Shown: positions 51,427 through 60,346 of the stretch, piece after piece
Layout of the letters: each line of letters opens with the position of its first letter
Numbering within the stretch: the first letter of the stretch is position 1
Position numbers and translations under genes: made by a program
NCBI GenBank assembly: GCA_009835985.1
Contig: VXWI01000007.1
Location: 1 to 60,346 of the forward strand
DNA from: Acidobacteriota bacterium
Lineage (GTDB): Bacteria; Acidobacteriota; Vicinamibacteria; Marinacidobacterales; Marinacidobacteraceae
Direction: 5' to 3'
Length of the DNA stretch: 60,346 nucleotides
The notes under the pieces: generated by a model
What the model saw: only the letters and a program-made list of their open reading frames with translations
What the model was told of the DNA's origin: nothing
Databases searched by the model: none

Positions 51427-51921
51427 CTACTGCTGCGCTTCGAATTCCGCCGCTGCGGCGGCGGCCCGCGCCTCGAGCTCCTCTTCGGTCAGGTCCTCGA
51501 TATGCGTCGCCAGGCTCCAGCGATGCCCGAACGGATCCACCACGTTCGACATGCGGTCTCCCCAGAACTGGTCCTCCGGTGGCCGAATCTCGCGGGCGCC
51601 TTCCTCCACTGCCTTCGCGTGCACGGCGTTTACGTCCGGGACGTAGAGGTGGATCGTGGTGCTGGTCCCCCCCAGGGTGTCCGGGGAGACGAACCCGGCC
51701 TCCGCCGGCGGTCCCGGAAACTCCTGGGCCATGTAGATCTGGCTCTCGCCGAAGCGGAGTTCCGCGTGCATGACGGCGCCGCCCTCTCCCTCCATCGAGG
51801 AGTCCACGGTCGCGCCGAGCACCTCCTGGTACCAGGCGAGCGCCGCCTGTCCGTCGCGGACAACGAGATAGGGGGTGACCGCGTTGGCGCGGTTCGGAAT
51901 GTAATGCGTGGCCTTGGCCAT
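51427..51921 (-). CDS. VOC-family (glyoxalase/PhnB-like) protein
   Basis: 164 residues. VAVTPYLVVRDGQAALAWYQEVLGA-type opening (here NAVTPYLVVRDGQ), HAELRFGESQIYMAQEFPG, TIHLYVPDVNAVHAKAVEEGA and GDRMSNVVDPFGHRWSLATH are hallmarks of PhnB-like VOC proteins. The C-terminus is a short acidic helix (DLTEEELEARAAAAAAEF). AAGGAG upstream supports ATG 51921. Function in this subfamily is generally unknown. Confidence 0.85.
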   Translation of the reverse strand: MAKATHYIPNRANAVTPYLVVRDGQAALAWYQEVLGATVDSSMEGEGGAVMHAELRFGESQIYMAQEFPGPPAEAGFVSPDTLGGTSTTIHLYVPDVNAVHAKAVEEGAREIRPPEDQFWGDRMSNVVDPFGHRWSLATHIEDLTEEELEARAAAAAAEFEAQQ

Positions 51922-52066
51922 GAGGCTTCCTGCTCCTTTGCTGGGGATCGTGACGTGAACGCGGACGGCGCCGCTGCTTCCGGAACGACCGAACGGGCTG
52001 AAAGGTTCGATCAGGGTGCGGATTCTGACGGTTGGAGCGTCGAGTGGCCCGGCGGAAAGCGGGCCG

Positions 52067-53287
52067 TTACCCGCGGTCTTGTCCTCGAACCAGCAGCCCG
52101 GCAAGTGGCCGGCTCCCAAGCCAGTAGGTCAGGTCGCGCGGATGACCGACGTCCCAGACTGCGATATCGGCGCGCTTCCCTGGCTCGAGCGTCCCCCGGT
52201 CGTGCTCGAGCCCGAGCGCCCGCGCCGCGTGGCGCGTCACCCCGGCAAGGCACTCCTCCGGCGTGAGCCCGAAGAGCCGGGCAGCCAGCCCCATCGCTTC
52301 GGGGAGCGAGCCGAGTGGCGATGTTCCCGGGTTGCAGTCGGTGGCCACCGCAATCGGGACTCCGTGCCGGCGCAGCGCCCCGACCCGAGGGCGGCGGGTC
52401 TCGCCGAGCGTCAGGAAGGCTCCGGGAAGCAGCACCGCCACCGTGCCGGCGCCCGCGAGCGCCTCGATCCCCGACTCCGGCGTGTACTCCAGATGGTCGG
52501 CGGAGAGCGCCCCGAAGCGCGCCGCGAGCGCCGCCCCGCCACCGTCGGTCCGCTGGTCCGCGTGCAGCTTGACCGGCAGGCCCAGTGCGCGGGCGCGCTC
52601 GAAGAGCGGGGCGATCTGGACGGCGCTGAAGGCGACCTCCTCGCAATAGGCGTCGACGGCGTCCGCCAGACCGCGGCGCGCCACCTCCGGCAGCAGCGCG
52701 TCCGCGACGAAACCCAGATACTCCACGGGCCTCCCCCCGAATTCCGGCGGGACGGCGTGCGCCGCGAGGAGGGTCGCCCTCACCGTCAGTCCGGAGGCGC
52801 AGCCCAGGCGGCGCGCCACCTCCAGGGTCCGGATCTCGGTGTCCCGGTCCAGTCCGTACCCGGACTTGATCTCGACGGTGGCCGCGCCGGCGCGGGCCAT
52901 CGCCTCGAGCCGGCCCCGCGCGCTCCGGAAGAGCTCCTCGGCCGAGGCGGCCCGGGTGGCCCGCACCGTGGCCATGATCCCGCCGCCGGCGGCGGCCAGC
53001 TCCTCGTAGGTCGCTCCGCCGAGACGCGCCTCGAACTCGCTCCCCCGGTCGCCGCCGAAGACCAGGTGAGTGTGGCAGTCGATCAGGGCGGGCGTGATCC
53101 AGCGCCCCTCAAGCGAACGAACCTCCGTGGTCGCCTGGGCAGGAAGATCGGACCTCGGCCCGACCCAGGCGATCCTGCCGTCCCGGACGGCGAGCGCCCC
53201 GTCCTCGACGGCGCCGTAGGGATCGGGAGCGCCCGCGCGCATCGTCGCGATGCGGGCATCGGTCAGCAGGAGGTCCCAGCGGCCCAT
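52067..53287 (-). CDS. hutI: Imidazolonepropionase
   Basis: 406 residues. Third step of histidine degradation: imidazolonepropionate to formiminoglutamate. Zinc motif DCHTHLVFGGDR, EFEARLGGATYEELAAAGGGI, EIKSGYGLD and LHADQ are diagnostic of HutI; a late Asp (VATDCNPGTSP) completes the site. Divergent from hutF, with only 38 bp between the start codons. No Shine-Dalgarno sequence; TATCGT lies 6 nt before the ATG. Confidence 0.94.
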   Translation of the reverse strand: MGRWDLLLTDARIATMRAGAPDPYGAVEDGALAVRDGRIAWVGPRSDLPAQATTEVRSLEGRWITPALIDCHTHLVFGGDRGSEFEARLGGATYEELAAAGGGIMATVRATRAASAEELFRSARGRLEAMARAGAATVEIKSGYGLDRDTEIRTLEVARRLGCASGLTVRATLLAAHAVPPEFGGRPVEYLGFVADALLPEVARRGLADAVDAYCEEVAFSAVQIAPLFERARALGLPVKLHADQRTDGGGAALAARFGALSADHLEYTPESGIEALAGAGTVAVLLPGAFLTLGETRRPRVGALRRHGVPIAVATDCNPGTSPLGSLPEAMGLAARLFGLTPEECLAGVTRHAARALGLEHDRGTLEPGKRADIAVWDVGHPRDLTYWLGSRPLAGLLVRGQDRG

Positions 53288-53299
53288 CGTCCGACGATA
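53286..53299 (-). promoter_or_regulatory. Leaderless -10 element with palindromic operator candidate (hutI/hutF)
   Basis: TATCGT (minus strand, 53294-53299) is 6 nt before the hutI ATG. The perfect palindrome ATCGTC-C-GACGAT (53286-53298) covers the start codon and most of this hexamer, a suitable site for a repressor of the divergent hut genes. It does not resemble a HutC site I know. Confidence 0.42.
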
Positions 53300-53325
53300 G
53301 CGTGTGCCAAGCTTCGGAAACGCCG

Positions 53326-54686
53326 ATGAAGCGGATCCTGGCGCGCCGCGCGCTGCTCCCCACCGGATGGGCGGAGGACGTCCTGGTGACGGTCCGCGAC
53401 GGCGAAATCGTCGAGGTCACGGCAGGGGTTCCTTCCCCACCGGCCGCCGACCTGACCGCCGGGATCGTGATCCCCGGGCTGACCAACGCCCACAGCCACG
53501 CGTTCCAGCGGGCGCTGGCCGGGAGGACCGAGCACCGCTCGGACGCCGACCGCGACTCGTTCTGGACGTGGCGCGAACGCATGTACGAACTCACCGGGAG
53601 GCTCGATCCCGCGAGCCTCACAGCGATCGCCCGCCAGGCCTACGCCGAGATGCTCGCGGCCGGCTACACGTCGGTCGCCGAGTTCCACTACCTGTTCCGG
53701 GACCCTGCCGGACGAGACGACGCCGACGCCATGTTCGAGGCTGTCCGCCGCGCCGCCGCGGACTGCGGGATCCGGCTGATCTACGTCCCGGTGCTCTACG
53801 AGCGCGCGGGTTTCGACGCTGCTACTCCGGAAGCGCGGCAGCGGCGCTTCACGATGGATGTCGAGCGTTTCCTCGCCCACCAGGAGCGCGCGGCCGGTTC
53901 GGCTTCCGGACGGGTGACGGTCGGGATCGGCGCCCACAGCCTGCGCGCGGTCAGCGAGAGCTCGCTGCGCCGGGTCGCGGCCCGCGCGGCGGCGAGCGGG
54001 GCGCCCCTGCACGTCCACATCGCGGAGCAGCGCCGGGAGGTCGAGGACTGCCTCGGCGCAACCGGGTCGCGGCCGGTGCGCTGGCTGCTGGACCGGTTTG
54101 ACGTCGGGGAGCCGTGGTGCCTGGTCCACGCCACCCACGTCGACGAAGCAGAGACCCGCGATCTCGCTGCCTCCGGCGCGGTCGTGTGCCTCTGCCCCAG
54201 CACCGAGGGGAACCTCGGCGACGGCCTGTTCCCGCTGGAACGCTTCCTGCCCGCGGGCGGCCGGATCGCGATCGGCTCCGACAGCCAAGTGACCATCAAC
54301 CCGTTCGAGGAACTGCGCTGGCTCGAGTACGGCCAGCGCCTGCGCTCGGAGTCCCGGAACGTGACGTCCGTCGAGGATCCGCATGTAGGACGGGAGTTGT
54401 TCCGCCGGGTGCTCGCGGGTGGCGCGCAGGCCGCCGGAGCGCCCCGCTGCGGACTGGCGCCCGGAGCGCCCGCCGACCTCGTGGTGCTGGACGGCGAGGA
54501 TCCGATGCTCGCCGGCCACGGGCCCGCCACGCTGCTGGACGCGCTGCTATTCTCGGGATATCGGGTACCGATCGAACACGTCATGGTCCACGGCGAATGG
54601 AAGGTGACAGGCGGCCGGCACGTGGACCGCACCCGGACGGCAAGGGATTTCGCGGACGCGCTGGCCCGCCTCGGGTTGGAGTCGCC

Positions 54687-54690
<4 letters not shown>
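53326..54690 (+). CDS. hutF: Formimidoylglutamate deiminase
   Basis: 454 residues. Zinc motif [27 protein letters not shown] and [12 protein letters not shown] identify HutF, which converts N-formimino-glutamate to N-formylglutamate and ammonia in the five-step histidine pathway. Later residues [10 protein letters not shown] and [22 protein letters not shown] are also typical. ATG 53326 starts the fold; stop overlaps the hutU ATG. Confidence 0.93.
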
Positions 54691-56344
<1,654 letters not shown>

Positions 56345-56348
<4 letters not shown>

Positions 56349-57898
56349 GGATCGAGATCGGGGACGCGATCCCCCTCGCCGCCCTGCGCGCGGCCTGGCG
56401 CGAGCGGGTATCGGTCGAACTCGGCGAGCACGCCCGCCGGAGGGTCGCCGCCGCGGCCCGCACGATCGACGCGACGATCGCCGGCGGCGGTCCCGTCTAC
56501 GGGGTCAACACCGGCTGCGGGCACCTGGTCCACGTGCGGATCGACGCGACCGAACTCCGGAAGCTCCAGGAGAACATCGTCCGTTCCCATGCCGCGGGAG
56601 TGGGCGAGGACCTCGGGGACGAAATCGTCCGCCTCGTGATCCTGATGAAGGTGATGGCGCTCGCCCGGGGGCACTCCGGCGTCCGGCTGGAGCTCGTCGA
56701 GGCGCTCGCGGCGCTGCTGGAACACGGGATCTACCCCCGGATCCCGGCCAAGGGCTCCGCCGGGGCGTCGGGGGACCTGGCGCCGCTGGCCCACCTCGCC
56801 GGTGTACTCATCGGGGAGGGAGCGGCCCGGATCGGGAAGGACTCCGTGAGCGGCGCCGAGGCGCTCCGCCGGGCCGGCCTCCCGCCGATGCGGCTGGCGC
56901 CGAAGGAAGGACTCGCGCTCCTGAACGGGACCCAGGTCTCGACCGCGCTGGCGCTCGCGGCGGCTTTCCGGACCGAGAACGTGGTGGCCGCCGCGCTGGT
57001 GGCGGGGGCGCTGTCCACCGACGCCATCAAGGGCAGCGACGTGCCGTTCGATCCGCGCATCCAGGAGATCCGCGGCCACCGCGGGCAGGCCGTCGTCGCC
57101 GGCGTGCTCCGGGATCTGATCCGCGGCAGCGAGATCCGCGCCTCGCACCTCGACTGCGACCGGGTCCAGGACCCCTATTCGATCCGCTGCCAGCCGCAGG
57201 TGATGGGGGCCTGCCTCGACAACCTCCACCACGCCGCGTCGCTCCTCGAGACCGAGGCGAACGCGGTCACCGACAACCCGCTGGTGTTTCCCGACTCGGG
57301 AGAGGTGCTCTCCGGCGGCAACTTCCACGCCGAACCGGTGGCCTTCGCCGCCGACATCCTCGCGCTCGCCATCGCCGAGATCGGATCGCTCTCCGAGCGC
57401 CGGACCGCCCTGCTGGTGGACCCCCACCTGAGCCGGCTGCCTGCGTTCCTCGTCCACGACAGCGGCCTGAACAGCGGTTTCATGATGGCCGGCATCACCG
57501 CGGCCGCAATCACCTCGGAGAACAAGGGGCTCGCCCATCCGGCGAGCGTGGACAGCATCCCGACCTCCGCCAACCAGGAGGACCACGTCAGCATGGCGAC
57601 CCACGGGGCCCGCCGGCTTCACGACATGCTGGACAACCTCGAGCACATCGTCGCCATCGAGCTGCTCGCGGCGGTGCAGGGAATCGAGTTCCACCGCCCG
57701 GCCCAAAGCTCCGGAGCGCTCGAGGAGGCGATCGCCGCCGTGCGAGAGATTTCCGCCCCCTACACGGAGGACCGCTCCCTCGCCCCTGACATCGGCGGCG
57801 TCGCAGCGCTGATCGCCGCGGGCGGCTTCCGGAACTACGCCCCGACGGTGACTAGTTCCGGCGCGGGTTCTGGAAGTCCAGGATCCACTGGAGGTTGA
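56345..57898 (+). CDS. hutH: Histidine ammonia-lyase
   Basis: 517 residues from GTG. The Ala-Ser-Gly triad that forms the MIO prosthetic group is in [12 protein letters not shown] near residue 143; [10 protein letters not shown] carries the catalytic Tyr, and [14 protein letters not shown] and NPLVFP are conserved. First step: histidine to urocanate. The last 20 or so residues ([15 protein letters not shown]) are low complexity and read through the 3' end of the convergent barrel gene (47-bp overlap). Confidence 0.95.
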
Positions 57899-58859
57899 CG
57901 AACACCTCGTTGTCCGAAATCGCCCCGAACCGTCGGCGGAAGTCGGCCTCGATGTGGGTCAGCGTCCAGGGAAGCTCGTAGCGCACTCCCATCCGCACGT
58001 AGCTCAGGTGGCCCGGATCCTCGATCGGGCCGTTGTTCGATTCACTACCGAGCTCGACCCCGGTCCAGACTCGCGGCGCGAAGCGCTGGCGGAAACGCGC
58101 GAAACCGCCGACGTGCGTCCGTTCGTTCTGATCCCGCTGGTAGACGGCGCTTCGAAACGTCCGGTTGGGTCCGATCGTGCCGTCGAGGTGCGCGGCGGTC
58201 TGGCGCCGCGGAATCAGGTCGTCCCCGGTCCCGTCCCGTCCCTCGTAGTGACCGACATCCACCTTCCAGTTTCCTCCGAGGGCCGCGAAGCTGCGGCCGA
58301 CCCCCGCGATGACGTCCTTGAACCCGTTGGGATCCTCCGCCCAGCCGGACCCCCGCACCACGTGGAGCCGCCCGCTGTAGCCCCCGCGGTCCACGAACAG
58401 GAAGACGCCGTTCTCGCGGATCTGGGTCAGCGCGGCGCCGGGCGCGACGCCGATCATCTGGAAGGCGAAGGGGGCGTCCGTGTACTCCGCCATCCAGAGC
58501 GGGGCGCTCCGGCCGGCCCGGAGGCGCACCCCCCCGCCGAGGTCGTACTGCACGTAGAGGTCGTGGATCCGGGTCGCCCCCACGTCGTAGGAGGCGCGCG
58601 CCTGGATGCGGTCGCCGATCCGGAAGTCGGACCAGACGGAGAGACGCTGAACGGTGACGTCTCCGAGGTCGGAGAGGTTGTCGATGAACCGCCCGCGGAG
58701 CCGGAAGGTGTAGTCCACCGCCGGCGCGTCGTCGTCGGCGTCGTCCTGAGCCGTCGTGACCGCGACCGTCGGTTTCTCGTCGGGCTCGGGAAGAGGTTCC
58801 GCCAGTGCCGGTACGGCAACGAGGCCGAAGACCAGCCCCGCCAGGAACGCCCGCATCAT
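57852..58859 (-). CDS. Outer-membrane porin-like beta-barrel protein
   Basis: 335 residues. Sec signal (FLAGLVFGLVAVPALAE), an acidic linker, then alternating amphipathic strands such as YTFRLRGRFIDNL, VQRLSVWSDFRIGDRIQARASYDVGA, DLYVQYDLGGGVRLRAGRS and VRYELPWTLTHIEADFRRRFG. Ends [17 protein letters not shown]. Looks like a phosphate-selective-porin or general porin-type barrel; specificity unknown. GGGAGG lies 10 nt before the ATG. Confidence 0.78.
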   Translation of the reverse strand: MMRAFLAGLVFGLVAVPALAEPLPEPDEKPTVAVTTAQDDADDDAPAVDYTFRLRGRFIDNLSDLGDVTVQRLSVWSDFRIGDRIQARASYDVGATRIHDLYVQYDLGGGVRLRAGRSAPLWMAEYTDAPFAFQMIGVAPGAALTQIRENGVFLFVDRGGYSGRLHVVRGSGWAEDPNGFKDVIAGVGRSFAALGGNWKVDVGHYEGRDGTGDDLIPRRQTAAHLDGTIGPNRTFRSAVYQRDQNERTHVGGFARFRQRFAPRVWTGVELGSESNNGPIEDPGHLSYVRMGVRYELPWTLTHIEADFRRRFGAISDNEVFVNLQWILDFQNPRRN

Positions 58860-58893
58860 CCCGATCGAACCTCCCGCATCAGGGTGGAGCGCC

Positions 58894-58968
58894 TGGCTCC
58901 ACGGGTAGGACTTGAACCTACAACCAACGGATTAACAGTCCGCTGCTCTGCCATTGAGCTACCGTGGA
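58894..58968 (-). tRNA. tRNA-Asn(GTT)
   Basis: 75 nt on the minus strand. Acceptor TCCACGG pairs with CCGTGGA, followed by G and an encoded CCA. The anticodon loop CTGTTAA in stem GCGGA/TCCGT gives GTT, asparagine. T arm GTAGGTTCAAGTCCTAC is standard. Located 35 bp from the barrel-protein start and upstream of the ARPP-1 gene. Confidence 0.95.
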
Positions 58969-59179
58969 TCAGGAAGGCGCTCCCCACAAAGGCGGGTGAG
59001 TTTAGCAGCCGGCCAACTACCTGACGCGGCGTTCGGCCGGCGATCCAGTCCGGCTGAAACGCGCCCGTCCTCCCGGTGGAGGGGCGCCTCGGCAGCCACT
59101 TTTGACGCTCCGCCGCGCCGACACGGATGCCGCACGCTTCCGCCGCCGCGGCGTGCGCCAATATCCGTTCCTCCTCGCT

Positions 59180-59192
59180 GACAGGTTCTGTC
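59180..59192. promoter_or_regulatory. Inverted repeat upstream of ARPP-1 gene
   Basis: GACAG-GTT-CTGTC, a perfect 5-bp inverted repeat 55 nt before the ATG at 59247. Could be an operator; no convincing -35/-10 pair overlaps it. The rest of 58969-59246 shows nothing further. Confidence 0.3.
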
Positions 59193-59246
59193 CTACCGAG
59201 CCCCTAGTCTGGAGCGCATTCACGCGATCAGATGCAAGGAGGCGCT

Positions 59247-60161
59247 ATGAGCAAGGACAATGGACACTTCTTTCCAAACCTGGAGGGAGCGGCGATCGGC
59301 CGTCCCATCACCCGCGCCGGGATCTCGTTCTTCCCGGTGTACCTGCTGGAAAACGCGCTGCCGGAGATCGCCACCGGCCCCGCCGCCGAACGGGTCATCG
59401 ACGAACTGGGCGACGCGTCGGTCGGGGATCTCACGTTGACCAACCCGGGGAAAACGCCCCTGCTTCTCGTCGAGGGCGAACAGTTCGTCGGGGGAAAACA
59501 GAACCGCACGATCAACGTCAGCGTGCTGGTCGCCGCCGGAGCGACGGTGACGATCCCGGTCACCTGCCTGGAGCAGGGCCGCTGGGGAAGGCGGCGGGAC
59601 TTCCGTCCGGCCTCCACCCACACCCCCCGCCGGGTGCGGCGCACCCTGCGCGACGCCGTGGCGGCCCAGGCCGGCACGGCAAGCGCCCGCCGCGGTGCGC
59701 AGGGAGACGTGTGGGGTGCGATCGACGGTGAGCTGCGGCAGATGCGGATGCACTCGCGGACGGCGGCGATCGCGGATGCCGATGCCGTGTTCCACCGCGA
59801 CCAGAACCGAGGCGCCGCGGTGGAGGAACTGGTGCGCCTAGGCCCGCTCCCCGGCCAGTGCGGTTTCGTCGTGACCCACGGTCCGCGGATCGTCGGCGCC
59901 GAGATCTTCGGTGCTCCCGAGCTGCTCAGACCGCATTGGGGGGCGCTGGTGCGTTCCTACCTCCTGGAAGAGCCGACCGCGCGCGGCTGGCCCTCCCCCG
60001 AGCGCGTCCTGCGCGCCCTCCGGGGCATCAGCCGGGCGGAGTCAAAGCGGTCGCCCGGACTCGGGCTCGGTCAGGAACGGCACTACACGAGCGAGAAGGG
60101 GGCCGGCCAGGCGCTGACTCTCGAGGAAGCGGCCGTTCACATCTCGGTCCTCAGCCGGTAG
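59247..60161 (+). CDS. ARPP-1 domain protein
   Basis: 304 residues. Matches the ARPP-1 family (named for association with ADP-ribosylglycohydrolases and Rhodanese-phosphatases): LLLVEGEQFVGGKQNRTINVSVLVAAGATVTIPVTCLEQGRW is the diagnostic block near residues 78-120, followed by RTAAIADADAVF. No signal peptide or membrane segment. AAGGAGG at 59236-59242 supports the ATG at 59247. Function is uncharacterised; no ADP-ribose or phosphatase gene is visible in the 185 bp remaining downstream, which holds only repeat copy H. Confidence 0.85.
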   Translation: MSKDNGHFFPNLEGAAIGRPITRAGISFFPVYLLENALPEIATGPAAERVIDELGDASVGDLTLTNPGKTPLLLVEGEQFVGGKQNRTINVSVLVAAGATVTIPVTCLEQGRWGRRRDFRPASTHTPRRVRRTLRDAVAAQAGTASARRGAQGDVWGAIDGELRQMRMHSRTAAIADADAVFHRDQNRGAAVEELVRLGPLPGQCGFVVTHGPRIVGAEIFGAPELLRPHWGALVRSYLLEEPTARGWPSPERVLRALRGISRAESKRSPGLGLGQERHYTSEKGAGQALTLEEAAVHISVLSR

Positions 60162-60300
60162 GCGGGCTCCTGATACCTATGCAACGTCGCGCGCGCAGCG
60201 GGTTCCGTGAGGGTGGTTCAAGGCTTCGACGGGCGCGGCGCACCAGTTGCTCTGAAGAAGCAACCGTGCGGCGTTGGCCGCCAGCCGTGACGGCGCCGCC

Positions 60301-60346
60301 TCGGAGCGCCGGCCTCCGGCCGGCATCGCGCGGGAGCGCGAAACCC
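60301..60346 (+). repeat. Intergenic double-hairpin repeat, copy H (at window edge)
   Basis: 46 bp identical to copy E; may continue beyond the window. Confidence 0.8.

Overview
The window is about 70% GC by eye. It comes from a diderm (Gram-negative) bacterium: many products carry lipoboxes, Tat or Sec signals, and there are outer-membrane barrel proteins. Its families (sortilin-type BNR protein, DUF5916 barrels, S9 peptidases, amidohydrolase lipoproteins, HutF-type histidine catabolism, GldA/GldFG-like transporter) recall environmental Acidobacteriota or neighbouring phyla. That placement is inference; no rRNA or marker gene is present. No transposase, integrase, phage gene or CRISPR array was seen.

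Layout. 1-5847: 3' part of a BNR/sortilin-like protein, then a minus-strand block with a lipoprotein hydrolase, a methyltransferase, and a translationally coupled GcvT-like aminomethyltransferase plus Rieske oxygenase. 5935-13869: plus-strand genes for a di-haem cytochrome c, a PQQ dehydrogenase and a YVTN propeller lipoprotein (all overlapping), then two tandem PYROXD2/CrtI-like flavoproteins and a divergent NRAMP transporter. 13904-27049: metallo-beta-lactamase lipoprotein, S9 peptidase, PhoD, a tail-anchored small protein, a gamma-glutamylcyclotransferase-like protein, cyclophilin, two DUF5916 paralogues around a YCII gene, an orphan AbrB/MazE-like protein and an NTF2-like protein. 27149-32462: a complete polyamine-type ABC operon with two tandem binding proteins.

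32512-39171: two paralogous amidohydrolase lipoproteins separated by a DUF4143 ATPase, then a GMC dehydrogenase with its Tat-exported small subunit. 39230-43157: toxin-antitoxin-rich segment (VapBC, HepT/MntA-like pair, orphan Phd) also holding an exported ankyrin/TPR protein and a tandem-Cache lipoprotein. 43335-48252: gliding-type ABC system (DUF4340, GldF-GldG fusion, GldA-like ATPase). 48309-51921: second Rieske oxygenase, a propeller/di-haem cytochrome and a VOC protein. 52067-57898: histidine utilisation genes hutI divergent from hutF-hutU-hutH. 57852-60346: outer-membrane barrel protein, tRNA-Asn(GTT) and an ARPP-1 domain protein.

Two window-wide signals stand out. First, a dispersed intergenic double-hairpin repeat (nine copies); one 46-bp form occurs three times identically, and stem variants carry compensatory base changes. 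Second, many first-in-operon genes lack a Shine-Dalgarno sequence and instead have a TAnnnT hexamer 6-8 nt before the start codon, which predicts leaderless mRNAs.
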